Part shown: one piece after another, positions 46,389-55,153 of the stretch
Layout: every line of letters starts with the position of its first letter
Position numbering within the stretch: the first letter of the stretch is position 1
From: Oscillatoriales cyanobacterium M59_W2019_021
GTDB lineage: Bacteria; Cyanobacteriota; Cyanobacteriia; Cyanobacteriales; Geitlerinemataceae
Direction of reading: 5' to 3'
NCBI GenBank assembly: GCA_015295945.1
Contig: DVED01000151.1
Location: 1 to 62,979 of the forward strand
DNA length: 62,979 nucleotides
Program-made: the position numbers and the translations under genes
Notes under the pieces: model-generated
What the model saw: the letters and a program-made list of their open reading frames with translations, nothing else
Database searches by the model: none
What the model was told of the DNA's origin: nothing

Positions 46389-46826
46389 GGCAAAAAAGCG
46401 GCTAGAACCTTAACGCTCTATTCGCCAAAATGAAGAACCGAAAACGACAAGGAAGTGGGAGGACGAAGACGTTCCTTCTTCCTTGTTCTGTCGATGGCGA
46501 TCGATTCTTCGCGACACGAATCGATCGCCAGCGGATACAACGGAGGGTTGGAGATCGATTGATCGGCAACTGCAATGCTGGAATTTGTCGAAAATCCGTT
46601 GGAATCGCCAGGATGGGGAAAATCTTTCCTATAGAGAGCCGAATCGCGGGTTAAGGGACGGATATTCCCACAAATTTTTCCGGATTACCCGAACGATCAG
46701 GAGAAAGGCTTTGTAAGAAGGAGAACGAAGCAGCCTCAAGGGTCTAAAGGTTAAAATCTCGGACTGCGATCGTTCTCGGTTGGGGTCGGACCCCAGAAAT
46801 ACACAACTACACCCATATTAGCAAGT
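46389..46826. other. Gap between the HTH gene and the COP23 gene
   Basis: No gene or transposase remnant is recognised. The sequence around 46500-46620 is rich in CGATCG. The last ~80 bases should contain the promoter of the secreted protein at 46827. Confidence 0.4.
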
Positions 46827-47555
46827 ATGAAACTCGCATTATCGATTTCCGCTCTGGCTGCCAGCACGATCGCCTATGGAATTAGCATGGCAGCGCCTGC
46901 CGCCGCTCAAACCCCCAGCGCCACTCAAACGGTGAACTTAGAAAAAGTTTGCCACGAGGATGTCTGCGTGGAAGTTCAAGTCGAACAGTCGGTGAATGCT
47001 TCTGAAGACAATCCAGGAGTGGTTTCCCACGTCGAACCGGAGTTTTGCGGGGAAGTACCTTGCGAAACTGAGGAATATCCCGTTTATGAAGAAGAATATC
47101 CCAGTGCTTATCCGGTCGTCGATCCCATCAGCTACGAAGGCGGAGATACCTTCTTCTGCGGTAGCAACGATTATGGTACGCCGACCACTTACGTCAACAG
47201 CGGCGGACAATCTTTGCCCCTGATTAGCTGGGTGTCTCACTACTTCTCCGGTTCGGGTTACGATCCCGTGACTCGTTGCGAGCAAGTGACCGAACGGTTC
47301 AATCGTTTCTATCAAGACGGTCGGTTGAACTTTATCACCACGGGATTTGTCAATCGCCAGCCGGTGGTGTGCGTCTCCAGCCATATCGGCGGACCTTGCA
47401 CCGACGTTCTGTTCACGCTGAAGCCGGGAGAAGATGCCGCTCAAGCCATTCAACAATTGTTTGACGTGCGCGTGGGAGCAGACGGTCCGCTGTACGAAAG
47501 CGGTTCTCGGGTGTACTTCGACCTCAACGAGCGTTTGAATGAGTTGAGCCGATAA
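46827..47555 (+). CDS. Secreted COP23-domain protein
   Basis: A signal peptide (LALSISALAASTIAYGISMAAPAAAQ, cleavage after AAA) is followed by an acidic Cys-containing region and a COP23-type domain: TFFCGSND, LISWVSHYFSGSGYDPVTRC, VTERFNRFYQDGRLNFITTG, QPVVCVSS and CTDVLFTLKPGEDA. COP23 was described as a circadian-oscillating protein in Cyanothece; its function is unknown. The even number of Cys suggests disulfides in the periplasm or outside. It is followed 125 bases later, same strand, by a trypsin-TPR gene. Confidence 0.75.
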   Translation: MKLALSISALAASTIAYGISMAAPAAAQTPSATQTVNLEKVCHEDVCVEVQVEQSVNASEDNPGVVSHVEPEFCGEVPCETEEYPVYEEEYPSAYPVVDPISYEGGDTFFCGSNDYGTPTTYVNSGGQSLPLISWVSHYFSGSGYDPVTRCEQVTERFNRFYQDGRLNFITTGFVNRQPVVCVSSHIGGPCTDVLFTLKPGEDAAQAIQQLFDVRVGADGPLYESGSRVYFDLNERLNELSR

Positions 47556-47562
47556 GACACGG

Positions 47563-47640
47563 GTAATGGGTAATAGGTAATAGGTAATTGACCAACCCCA
47601 AACTTATTACTTATTACTTATTACTTATTACTTAAAATTC
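47563..47640. repeat. GGTAAT / ATTACTT short tandem repeats
   Basis: Three GGTAATAGGTAAT-type units and four TTATTACT units form an imperfect palindromic array (ATTACC versus GGTAAT) between the COP23 gene and the trypsin-TPR gene. Confidence 0.75.
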
Positions 47641-47680
47641 CCAGCCCCAAACCTGATGTCTGTTGTGAGGAGGTCGAACG

Positions 47681-49285
47681 ATGAGTGGTTTTTCTAAATA
47701 TCCAGTAGTCTTGTTAGGCGGTTGTTTGGCGATCGTCTCTTATGCGGAAACAGCGCAGGCGTTGGTTGCCGACGAGGTGCGCCAGATTGCTGAGGAGGTG
47801 ACGGTTCGCATCGATGGGTTGAATCCGGGTTCTGGGGTTTTGGTGGCGCGTGAAGGCGATACCTATTGGGTTCTGACTGCCGAACACGTGGTGGCGACGG
47901 AAGATGAGTATTATATTATCGCGCCGGATGGGGCGGAGTATCCCTTGGATTACAGTACCGTAGAGAAGCTGCCGGGGGTGGATTTGGCGCTGTTGCGGTT
48001 TACGAGCGATCGTGTCAGCGACTCCCTGCGGGAGTATCGCCCGTATCGTACTGCTACCTTGGGAAATTACGCGGTGAATGCTAACGATGCTTACGTCTTT
48101 GCTTACGGTTGGGATGCGGACAACCGCCAACCGTTAATGACGGCGGGACAGATTATCGCCCGTGATTTTGCGTTGGGGGTGACGCGCAATCCGATCGATC
48201 GCGGCTATAAGCTCTTTTATACCAACGTTACGGAAAAGGGTATGAGCGGCGGTCCGATTTTGGATACTGACGGACGGCTAATTGGCATTCACGGACAATC
48301 AGACGGACAGGAATTGTACGACGAGACATCGGGTCGATTGCTGCGGGTGAAGTTGGGATTCAGCGCGGGAATTCCCATTTCGGGAGGGTTGCGGGCGCTC
48401 GATCGATCGGGTTTGTCTCCGGCGTTGCAAATCGAAAATTCGGCTCCCGCTCCCTTATCTCAACAGAGTTGGGCATCGATTACTCCGTATTTAGGGGTTT
48501 CTCGTCCCCCGGAAAATGCCAGTGCGGTGGATTGGTCGAATTGGGGCAATCATTTATATCGCACCGGACAGTTTATGGAGGCCCTGCGGGCGTTCGATCG
48601 CTCGATTGGGTTGCAGTCAGATTTCTATCCGGCGTGGTATCAGCGCGGTAATGTATTGTATGCGCTGGGGGACGAGATTGCGGCGATCGGATCGTTCGAT
48701 CGCACGGTGGATATCAAACCGGATTTTTATTGGGCGTGGCGAGATCGCGGGGCGTTGCTATCGGCGATGGGGGATGTGGAAGCAGCGATGGAATCTTTTG
48801 ATCGAGCGGTGGAAATTCAGCCGGACGACCAGGTAGTATGGTACATGCGGGGGAATTTGCTGACGCAGAATTTCGCCCGGTACGAAGAGGCGCTGGCATC
48901 GTACGATCGCGCGTTGGATGTCAGTCCGGAGTTTGCCCCGGCGTGGATGGGACGGGGGAAAGCGCTATCGGAAATGGGACGCTACGATGAGGCGATGCGG
49001 GCGCTGGATCGATCAATCGAACTCGATCCGGAATCGGCAACAGCGCGGATTTTGCAAGGAACGGTGTTTCAAGAAATGGAAAAACCGCAACAGGCTTTAG
49101 CCTCCTTCGATCGGGCGCTGGCATTGAGTCCGGAAGACGCGCAGTTATGGGCGATTAAAGGTCAATTACTGGTGGATTTGGGGCGGCGTTCGGAGGCGAT
49201 CGATGCGTTGAGTCAAGCGCTGCGATTGCAACCGAATAACCCGGAAATTCGATCGCTGTTAGCGCGTTTGGGCGGTTCCCGTTAA
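47681..49285 (+). CDS. Trypsin-like serine protease fused to TPR repeats
   Basis: The 534 residues comprise a signal peptide (VVLLGGCLAIVSYAETAQA), an S1 trypsin/HhoA-like domain (about residues 30-235) with catalytic His in LTAEHVV, Asp in GVDLALL and Ser in GMSGGP, and seven TPR units from about residue 275 to the end. GAGG at 47670-47673 precedes ATG 47681. The architecture suggests a periplasmic protease whose TPR arm binds partners. Proximity to the COP23 gene suggests shared function. A strong terminator follows. Confidence 0.88.
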   Translation: MSGFSKYPVVLLGGCLAIVSYAETAQALVADEVRQIAEEVTVRIDGLNPGSGVLVAREGDTYWVLTAEHVVATEDEYYIIAPDGAEYPLDYSTVEKLPGVDLALLRFTSDRVSDSLREYRPYRTATLGNYAVNANDAYVFAYGWDADNRQPLMTAGQIIARDFALGVTRNPIDRGYKLFYTNVTEKGMSGGPILDTDGRLIGIHGQSDGQELYDETSGRLLRVKLGFSAGIPISGGLRALDRSGLSPALQIENSAPAPLSQQSWASITPYLGVSRPPENASAVDWSNWGNHLYRTGQFMEALRAFDRSIGLQSDFYPAWYQRGNVLYALGDEIAAIGSFDRTVDIKPDFYWAWRDRGALLSAMGDVEAAMESFDRAVEIQPDDQVVWYMRGNLLTQNFARYEEALASYDRALDVSPEFAPAWMGRGKALSEMGRYDEAMRALDRSIELDPESATARILQGTVFQEMEKPQQALASFDRALALSPEDAQLWAIKGQLLVDLGRRSEAIDALSQALRLQPNNPEIRSLLARLGGSR

Positions 49286-49319
49286 GAGTCGATTTCCAGG
49301 TTTTTGCAAGTGCTCCCAC

Positions 49320-49345
49320 AGCCCGATTTTTGCAAAAATCGGGCT
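49320..49345. terminator. Bidirectional terminator
   Basis: AGCCCGATTTTTGCAAAAATCGGGCT is a perfect 26-bp palindrome (given as 49320-49345; arms AGCCCGATTTTTG/CAAAAATCGGGCT) located between the converging trypsin-TPR and Uma2 genes. The A/T tracts inside the arms allow termination in both directions. Confidence 0.8.
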
Positions 49346-49355
49346 TAAATTTGTG

Positions 49356-49949
49356 TCAACCTTCCACGGCTTCTGATGAAAACTTAATACCTTCGTAGAT
49401 ATCGCACAAAGAAATTTCGACATCGATCGACCCCAAAGAAACCGTATCTTCTGCCGTGGTATAATCTTGAAATAACCACTGTCTGGCATCGGTTTTCAGA
49501 TAGTGTTGCACCCAAAATTCGTATTGGTTAATTAAGACATATTCGCAGAACTGGGGGATCGATCGATAAAAGCGGAACTTATCTTCGAGATCGAACTCTT
49601 CAGTCGATTTAGATAGAACTTCAACAATCAGCGAAGGGTTGAGAACTTCATCTTGCCGACCTTCATGAAAAATCGGCTCTCCTCGAATGACCATCACATC
49701 TGGATAAGTGCCGCGCCGAAACTGCGGAATCCACAATCGCAGATCGCTCGTAAACGGCTCGGCATCCTTTCCGCGTAGCGCAAATTTGAGAAAAGCATAG
49801 ACATTTCCTGTAATCCGGTTATGGTTAATCGTTCCCCCTGGCATTTTGACAATGACTCCATCGCGGTATTCGTGTCGGAACTCTGCCGTTGCTTCTAATT
49901 GCCGATATTCTTCTGGTGTATGGATTTTGGGTGGAGATTGAGCTAACAT
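49356..49949 (-). CDS. Uma2-family (DUF820) putative endonuclease
   Basis: This is an intact 197-residue Uma2 protein: HTPEEYRQLEATAEFRHEYR, IVKMPGGTINHNRITGNV, RGTYPDVMVIRG, NPSLIVEVLSKSTEEFD (acidic active-site strand), KFRFYRSIPQFCEYVLINQ and QHYLKTDARQWLFQDY. The full catalytic core is present, unlike the fragments at 5.1 and 39.4 kb, and the subgroup differs from the gene at 4.5 kb. Function is unsettled; mobile-element-linked nuclease activity is the usual guess. Confidence 0.9.
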   Translation of the reverse strand: MLAQSPPKIHTPEEYRQLEATAEFRHEYRDGVIVKMPGGTINHNRITGNVYAFLKFALRGKDAEPFTSDLRLWIPQFRRGTYPDVMVIRGEPIFHEGRQDEVLNPSLIVEVLSKSTEEFDLEDKFRFYRSIPQFCEYVLINQYEFWVQHYLKTDARQWLFQDYTTAEDTVSLGSIDVEISLCDIYEGIKFSSEAVEG

Positions 49950-50097
49950 TGTCCTGTTCGATCTTTGCTATCGATAAATTTATCGTAACGCTAACCCAGG
50001 ATTGCCGCGATCAATCTCGCAAATTTTGCCATCTTCGATCGTCCTCTAGTATTTTCGGGAGGTGCAGCGTTCTTAATCAAGACTTTATCAATACGCT

Positions 50098-50568
50098 CTA
50101 ATCTCCCTTTTTTTTAGTATTCATACTGCGGATGATTAAATAACTAATTGAAAGGGTGAGAACGGCGATCGAGAGAGCAATCAGGTCGAAAGCCTCTTTC
50201 TTTTCGATATCGAATATGATAATTTTTCGAGCAATGGCAATTAACGAAGTGGCGACCACTAACTCATACTGAACGTAATGTTCCTTGAGGTAAACCGTAA
50301 TATTTTCAAGAATTTCTAAAGCAATGAGAACGTTTAGAAATAATCCAAATGCTTCAAATAGACCTTCTTTAGGAAAATTAAAAATGGGCTGATTGATGTG
50401 CTGAACGAGTAACTCAGACAAAAAGACGCAGAGATCGTATACAGCTACTAAGCTGAGTCCGACCATTAAAAGCGATAAAAACTTGGCAACCAAAACTTCT
50501 AGTTTTTCTAGAAAGTTGAGGAAAAATTCATCGCTACCTATTTTTTTCAGAAACCGCCTAAATCGCAT
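50098..50568 (-). CDS. PsiE-like membrane protein
   Basis: This 156-residue protein of the phosphate-starvation-inducible PsiE family has four transmembrane helices, for example AKFLSLLMVGLSLVAVYDLC, GLFLNVLIALEILENITVYL, LVVATSLIAIARKIII and LSIAVLTLSISYLIIRSM. The ALEILE and ATSLIAIARKIII segments are family signatures. Function is unknown; no Pho-box was located by eye. Confidence 0.78.
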   Translation of the reverse strand: MRFRRFLKKIGSDEFFLNFLEKLEVLVAKFLSLLMVGLSLVAVYDLCVFLSELLVQHINQPIFNFPKEGLFEAFGLFLNVLIALEILENITVYLKEHYVQYELVVATSLIAIARKIIIFDIEKKEAFDLIALSIAVLTLSISYLIIRSMNTKKKGD

Positions 50569-51095
50569 AGTTTAATCGAGTTGTATCGATTTTTACTCTT
50601 TACGAGGATACTATATTTGGGGTCGCATTTTTGGTCGATCGTCGGGCGCGATCGCATTTCTCAGGTAAAGACGATATCGGCGTTGCGGGTGAAGCTGAGA
50701 GATTTTACAGAGCCAAACGCGAAAGCTCCGTGTCAATGGCCAAGACCCTCCATCAGCATTCAGTTATTCTCATTCCGAGACACGACGCCACCTGAAACCC
50801 GTAGCGTTTCCACAGGCGTATCGCTAATGGAGATTTCCGAAAACTCGGTTTTTGCCTAGACGGGGCAAGGGTTTGAGGGGATTTCCTCCAGATGTCTCAT
50901 GGATGACACCCATTCCCTGCCCTCGCCAACACGGTCTTATCCCAGACAGACGTTGCTCCACATCGCCGCGCGACTAGCTAAACTAGACATAGCAGATCGA
51001 CTAGGAGTGAAGGATCGATCGGTTCGGGAGTTCCGAACTCCTCAGTTCAATCCACCGAGTACACCCGAAAAGGAAAGATAAGGATCGATAGAATT
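50569..51095. other. Gap with MITE-like copy B and vipp1 leader
   Basis: No gene is supported; two short frames (50581-50859, 50899-51081) lack recognisable content and overlap the repeat. The last 100 bases should hold the vipp1 promoter. AAGGAAAGATAAGG lies around 51069-51082, about 13 bases before ATG 51096, a distant ribosome binding site. Confidence 0.45.
50829..50898. repeat. MITE-like element, copy B
   Basis: This copy shares the CCGAAAACTC and 26-base TTTTTGCC...GGGTTT interior with copy A at 37891-37961 and ends in AGATGTCT like copy A. The left end is degenerate (GAGATTT instead of AGACATC), so the terminal inverted repeat is imperfect. Confidence 0.55.
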
Positions 51096-51854
51096 ATGGG
51101 ATTATTCGATCGCATTAGCAGACTGGTTAGAGCGAATCTTAACGATGTCGTTAGCAAGGCTGAAGATCCGGAGAAAATTCTGGAACAGTCGATTATGGAT
51201 ATGCAGGAAGACTTGGTGCAACTGCGCCAAGCCGTCGCCCAAGCCATTGCCACCCAGAAACGCAGCGAGCAGCAATACAACCAAGCCCAGTCTCAAGCCA
51301 ACCAGTGGCAGCAACGCGCCCAACTCGCCTTGCAAAAAGGGGACGAAAATCTGGCTCGCGAAGCCCTCGTCCGCAAGAAAAGCCACGCGGAAACCGCTGC
51401 CACCATTAAAGCGCAATTGGACTCTCAAAGCGGTCAGGTGGATACGCTCAAACGGAACTTAATTCAACTCGAAAGTAAGATCTCCGAAGCGAAAACCAAG
51501 AAGAATATGCTCAAGGCGCGGCTGCAATCGGCAAAAGCGCAAGAAAGGCTGCAAAATACCATCGGCTCGCTCGATACCAACAGCAGCATGGCAGCTTTCG
51601 ATCGCATGGAAGAGAAGGTGCTGCAAATCGAAGCCCGTTCCCAAGCGGCTGGAGAGCTGGCAGGCGCCGATCTCGAAAGCCAATTTGCCAAGTTGGAAGC
51701 TGGCAGCGATGTAGATGACGAGTTGATGGCGCTCAAAGCCCAAATAACTGGGAGTCCGGTTGCCCAACCGCAACTGGAAGCGGGGAAATCTCAACCCAAC
51801 GACGTGGTGGATGCCGAGCTGGAAGAGTTGCGACGGGAATTGAAGGATTTGTAG
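51096..51854 (+). CDS. vipp1: Membrane-remodelling protein VIPP1/PspA (IM30)
   Basis: This 252-residue ESCRT-III-like coiled-coil protein, MGLFDRISRLVRANLNDVVS, KAEDPEKILEQSIMDMQEDL and AIATQKRSEQQYNQAQSQ, polymerises on membranes and supports thylakoid integrity. Helix a0 is amphipathic. The C-terminal extension ending VVDAELEELRRELKDL after a flexible linker fits VIPP1 rather than PspA proper. It is a single gene with a strong terminator. Confidence 0.9.
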   Translation: MGLFDRISRLVRANLNDVVSKAEDPEKILEQSIMDMQEDLVQLRQAVAQAIATQKRSEQQYNQAQSQANQWQQRAQLALQKGDENLAREALVRKKSHAETAATIKAQLDSQSGQVDTLKRNLIQLESKISEAKTKKNMLKARLQSAKAQERLQNTIGSLDTNSSMAAFDRMEEKVLQIEARSQAAGELAGADLESQFAKLEAGSDVDDELMALKAQITGSPVAQPQLEAGKSQPNDVVDAELEELRRELKDL

Positions 51855-51935
51855 CTGAAAATTCGGGCGATCGCGTTTTCGCCATCCCTCTTAACAGTGA
51901 TCGTCCGGTGTCAGACCCTTTCCGTTCCCTTTCAG

Positions 51936-51967
51936 ACTCCCAGTCACAACTGAGGAGTTTTTTTGTG
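51936..51967 (+). terminator. Intrinsic terminator of vipp1
   Basis: ACTCC-CAGT pairs with ACTG-(A)-GGAGT around a CACA loop and is followed by seven T residues, 81 bases after the vipp1 stop. Confidence 0.85.
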
Positions 51968-52038
51968 TCCCGATCGCCCCCCCCTCGTTCTAAACTATTT
52001 ATACGGGGGAGTTAACCCAGAATTAAGAATCATTAAGA

Positions 52039-52365
52039 ATGAGTAACGTTGTTATCCTTTCAGATCCAGAATTTGAAACCGAAGTTCTGAAATCGCCCAC
52101 CCCGGTTTTAGCCTATTTTTGGGCGCCTTGGTGCGGTCCGTGTCGTTTGGTGTCGCCCTTGATCGAAACTATTGCTGCCGATTACAGCGATCGCCTGAAG
52201 GTGGTGAAACTGGAAGTCGATGTTTGTCCGGAATCGGTGAAGGCATACAAAGTGGAAGGAGTCCCGGCGTTAAGATTGTTCCACAATGCCGACCTGATTG
52301 CCACCCACGAAGGGGCAATTCCCAAACCCAAATTGATGGAGTGGATCGACTCCCATTTGCCGTAA
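52039..52365 (+). CDS. Thioredoxin-family protein
   Basis: This 108-residue thioredoxin fold has the redox motif WCGPC in AYFWAPWCGPCRLVSPLI and the cis-Pro loop VEGVPALRLF. The FFxxWAxWCGPC context differs slightly from thioredoxin m (AYFWA), so it is probably one of the smaller cyanobacterial thioredoxin types. It is cytosolic. It lies 75 bases upstream of, and on the same strand as, the aminotransferase gene. Confidence 0.9.
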   Translation: MSNVVILSDPEFETEVLKSPTPVLAYFWAPWCGPCRLVSPLIETIAADYSDRLKVVKLEVDVCPESVKAYKVEGVPALRLFHNADLIATHEGAIPKPKLMEWIDSHLP

Positions 52366-52411
52366 ACCCTCGTCGTCTTGAGTCGATCGACTCTAATTTA
52401 CCGTAAACCCT
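52344..52411. repeat. Imperfect tandem duplication at the thioredoxin 3' end
   Basis: A 27-base stretch covering the last codons and stop of the thioredoxin gene (52344-52370) is repeated at 52385-52411 with three substitutions; the offset is 41 bases. Confidence 0.7.
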
Positions 52412-52440
52412 TAGCGTATCCATCGTCCCGTTCGCCCGCC

Positions 52441-53610
52441 ATGCAATTTGCCACCCGTCTAGCCCCCCTCGAGTCCAACGTGTTCGCGGATATGGATCGC
52501 ATCAAAGCTCAAGCGATCGCCTCTGGACTCGAGACGATCGACTTGTCCTTGGGATCGTCCGATTTGCCCGCAGAAGGTCACATCCTCAAGGCGATCGCCC
52601 AATCCCTCGACGATCCCACCACCCACCAATACCTACTGTTTCACGGCACTCTCCCCTTCCGGGAAGCGGCAGCCAAGTGGTATACCGACAAATACGGCAT
52701 CCCCGTCGATCCCCACACGGAAGTGATGCCGTTGGTAGGTTCCCAGGAAGGTACGGCGCACTTACCGCTAGCCGTCTTAAATCCCGGCGATTTTGCCCTG
52801 TTGATGGACCCCGGCTATCCGTCGCACATGGGGGGCGTTTACCTGGCTAGCGGGCAAATTTACCCGATGGAATTGCGGGAAGAAAACGGATTTTTGCCCC
52901 AATTTAACGAAATTCCCGATGCGGTTTTGGCGCAATCGCGGATGATGGTGCTGAGCTATCCCCACAACCCCACCAGTGCCGTTGCCCCCTTATCGTTCTT
53001 TGAAGAAGCGGTGGCATTTTGCCGAGAACGCGACATCGTTTTGGTTCACGACTTCCCCTATGCCGATATCGTCTTCGACGATGTAGCACCGCCTTCTGTC
53101 TTGCAAGCCGATCGCGAGAAAACTTGCTCGATCGAATTTTTCACACTGTCCAAATCGTATAATATGGGCGGTTTCCGCATCGGTTATGCCATCGGCAATG
53201 CCGAGTTAATTCGAGCCTTGCGGCAAGTGAAAGCAGCGGTTGATTTTAACCAATATCGGGGCATTCTCAACGGGGCGATCGCCGCATTTACGGGTTCTCA
53301 AGACGGCGTGAAAGCCACTGTCGAAACCTACCGCCGCCGCCGGGATGCCTTCGTCGGCGCCCTCAACCGCATCGGCTGGCAAGTGCCGCTACCCACCGCC
53401 ACCATGTACATTTGGGCGAAACTTCCCGAACCCTGGCAGAATGATTCCGTCGGTTTCTGCACGAAACTGGTGGAACAAACCGGGGTTGCTGCCTCTCCCG
53501 GTGCGGGATTCGGCAAAGCTGGGGAAGGTTACGTCCGTTTCGCCTTGGTTCACGAACCGGAAATTTTAGAAGCCGCCGTCGCTAAAATTGCCGAGTTTTT
53601 GGGACGTTAA
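52441..53610 (+). CDS. Class I/II aminotransferase, LL-diaminopimelate aminotransferase-like
   Basis: This 389-residue fold-type I PLP enzyme includes LGSSDLPAEGHILKAIAQSL, VMPLVGSQEGTAHLPLAVLNPG, MVLSYPHNPTSAVAPL, VHDFPYADIVFD (PLP-binding Asp/Tyr) and FFTLSKSYNMGGFRIGYAIG with the Schiff-base Lys. It most resembles cyanobacterial relatives of DapL, which convert tetrahydrodipicolinate to LL-diaminopimelate, but the substrate is not certain. ATG 52441 is preferred over the TTG-initiated extension to 52378, which would translate the duplicated thioredoxin end. Confidence 0.85.
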   Translation: MQFATRLAPLESNVFADMDRIKAQAIASGLETIDLSLGSSDLPAEGHILKAIAQSLDDPTTHQYLLFHGTLPFREAAAKWYTDKYGIPVDPHTEVMPLVGSQEGTAHLPLAVLNPGDFALLMDPGYPSHMGGVYLASGQIYPMELREENGFLPQFNEIPDAVLAQSRMMVLSYPHNPTSAVAPLSFFEEAVAFCRERDIVLVHDFPYADIVFDDVAPPSVLQADREKTCSIEFFTLSKSYNMGGFRIGYAIGNAELIRALRQVKAAVDFNQYRGILNGAIAAFTGSQDGVKATVETYRRRRDAFVGALNRIGWQVPLPTATMYIWAKLPEPWQNDSVGFCTKLVEQTGVAASPGAGFGKAGEGYVRFALVHEPEILEAAVAKIAEFLGR

Positions 53611-53744
53611 TCCCAATTTGACGGAACTGATGGGGGAACGAATTGTCTTGGAATTTCGTCCCCCTCACGTTTGACTGCATACCGATGATGCGATCGCGTA
53701 GTTGGGGCGAATTGCGATCGAGTTTGCGATCAGTTGAGGTGAGT

Positions 53745-53900
53745 TCATGACATTTCTAGTAGCTTATTTAAAGCACGGTGTATTTCACTTTTAGATTGGC
53801 TCCACTGAATGAATCGATCGGCTTGGTCTTTCCACGGAAACGCAATCAAAGGTTCATTGCCTATTTTTCCCTCAAGCAATTCAGCAGTTAGTTCGCGCAT
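53745..53900 (-). CDS. Possible 51-residue small protein
   Basis: ATG 53900 to TGA 53745 encodes MRELTAELLEGKIGNEPLIA, FPWKDQADRFIQWSQSKSEI and HRALNKLLEMS. The composition is that of a compact helical protein. AAGG abuts the ATG, too close for a good ribosome binding site. Family not recognised; it could be an antitoxin-sized remnant. Confidence 0.35.
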   Translation of the reverse strand: MRELTAELLEGKIGNEPLIAFPWKDQADRFIQWSQSKSEIHRALNKLLEMS

Positions 53901-53967
53901 CCTTAAATTTTAAGTATAGAATAGCTAACTCACCAAAGTCCAATCGTAGTAAGTTAGCTATTGTTGA

Positions 53968-54008
53968 TTGACTGACTTTCGAGAGTTGCGCTCTCGAAAG
54001 TCGGTCAA
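53968..54008. terminator. Long hairpin downstream of the FKBP gene
   Basis: TTGACTGACTTTCGAGAG pairs with CTCTCGAAAGTCGGTCAA (18 positions, one mismatch) around TTGCG and is followed by ATTTTAAAG on the plus strand. On the minus strand it lies 44 bases after the FKBP stop. It is probably a bidirectional terminator. Confidence 0.65.
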
Positions 54009-54052
54009 ATTTTAAAGCTTTAGGCAGTTGCCCTAACTTTCTGTGGCGGGCG

Positions 54053-54661
54053 TTAACCCGCGATTCTCAACAGTTCTACGTCGAAAATCAGGGTAGCGTT
54101 CGGGGGAATGACACCACCAGCACCGCGCGCGCCGTAGCCCAATTCCGGGGGAATAATCAGCTTCCACCGATCGCCCACGTGCATCATGCCAACGCCTTCA
54201 TCCCAACCTTTGATGACTTGTCCGACGCCAATTTTGAAATCGAAGGGTTGATTGCGATCGCGAGAACTGTCAAATTTCGTCCCATCTTCCAAAGTTCCGG
54301 TGTAGTGAACCACCACCCGCTGACCTTGTTGGGGTTGGGCGCCATCTCCCTCCACGAGTTTGACGTATTGCAATCCGGATTCGGTGGTAATGACTTCTTC
54401 TTGACTCACAGTTTCTTCTCCCGTATCGGGCGCTTGCGCCACTAAATTTTCACTTGGAATCCGATCGCGAACGGCGGTTTCGACAGATGCCGGAGGCGGC
54501 ACTTTCATCTCTGCCGCGATCGCCTTTTGGGGTTGATTGCCGAGTTGGGCGATAACGATCAGCACCGCGCAGGCAACCATAACGCCCAAACTAATTAAAA
54601 TAGCTTGCACAATTATTCCTCTCAAGGGTTCGACAATCGCTGATCGGCAACTGGCTATCAT
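54053..54661 (-). CDS. FKBP-type peptidyl-prolyl isomerase
   Basis: This 202-residue protein has an N-terminal membrane anchor ([21 protein letters not shown]), an acidic linker and one FKBP domain (residues 90-202). [60 protein letters not shown] and FDVELL carry the active-site aromatic and Asp residues. It catalyses cis-trans isomerisation of prolyl bonds, probably in the periplasm or thylakoid lumen. The start at ATG 54661 is plausible; a shorter start near the anchor is possible. Confidence 0.92.
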   Translation of the reverse strand: MIASCRSAIVEPLRGIIVQAILISLGVMVACAVLIVIAQLGNQPQKAIAAEMKVPPPASVETAVRDRIPSENLVAQAPDTGEETVSQEEVITTESGLQYVKLVEGDGAQPQQGQRVVVHYTGTLEDGTKFDSSRDRNQPFDFKIGVGQVIKGWDEGVGMMHVGDRWKLIIPPELGYGARGAGGVIPPNATLIFDVELLRIAG

Positions 54662-54829
54662 GTTGCGATCGACCGATCGTTTTTCACTGTATCACCGAAG
54701 GTAAGCATTCAGCCATCAGCTTAGCAACAGAGGTGTATAGCCATTGAAAATTAGATCGCGCCTACTTCTAACCAGCCTCGCGGCTGAAGGCTTACTCTCG
54801 AAGCACCATCGTCTAGTTTTTGCTTCCCC

Positions 54830-55153
54830 TTACCGCCAATTCCGATTTTCCAGATCTCGAAGTTGGTGTTCCAGGCGATCGATCCGACCCCGCAACTCGT
54901 CGATTTCCTTCTGCTGGGGAACGCCCAAATCGTACATCACGTTACGCATTTGCCGTTCCATCTGGGCTTCAAAGTTCCCTTGCTCCACCTTCATCTTATT
55001 CATCAATTCATCGACAAAGGTTTGAGCCTCTTCGGTATTCAGTTTGCCGTCACGAACCCATTGGTCGCTCACTTCCCGAATTTTATCGGCGACCAAAGAA
55101 GTCGTGCCGATCCCAATCATCAAAAACTGTTTGATTACATCGTTACAGTCCAT
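54830..55153 (-). CDS. Phasin-like coiled-coil protein
   Basis: This 107-residue helical protein, IGIGTTSLVADKIREVSDQW, EEAQTFVDELMNKM, then a coiled coil EIDELRGRIDRLEHQLRDLE, matches the short phasin-family (PhaI-like) proteins widespread in cyanobacteria. Classical phasins coat polyhydroxyalkanoate granules, but no pha genes are near, so a general coiled-coil role is equally likely. Confidence 0.75.
   Translation of the reverse strand: MDCNDVIKQFLMIGIGTTSLVADKIREVSDQWVRDGKLNTEEAQTFVDELMNKMKVEQGNFEAQMERQMRNVMYDLGVPQQKEIDELRGRIDRLEHQLRDLENRNWR

Noticed and set aside
46430-46716. Overlapping short frames after the IS630-type HTH gene that might be its DDE domain
   Set aside because: Neither reading contains DDE-domain motifs; the strings are CGATCG-rich intergenic sequence.
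50581-51081. Two short plus-strand frames upstream of vipp1
   Set aside because: They span the second MITE-like copy and promoter sequence, with no ribosome binding site or recognisable product.
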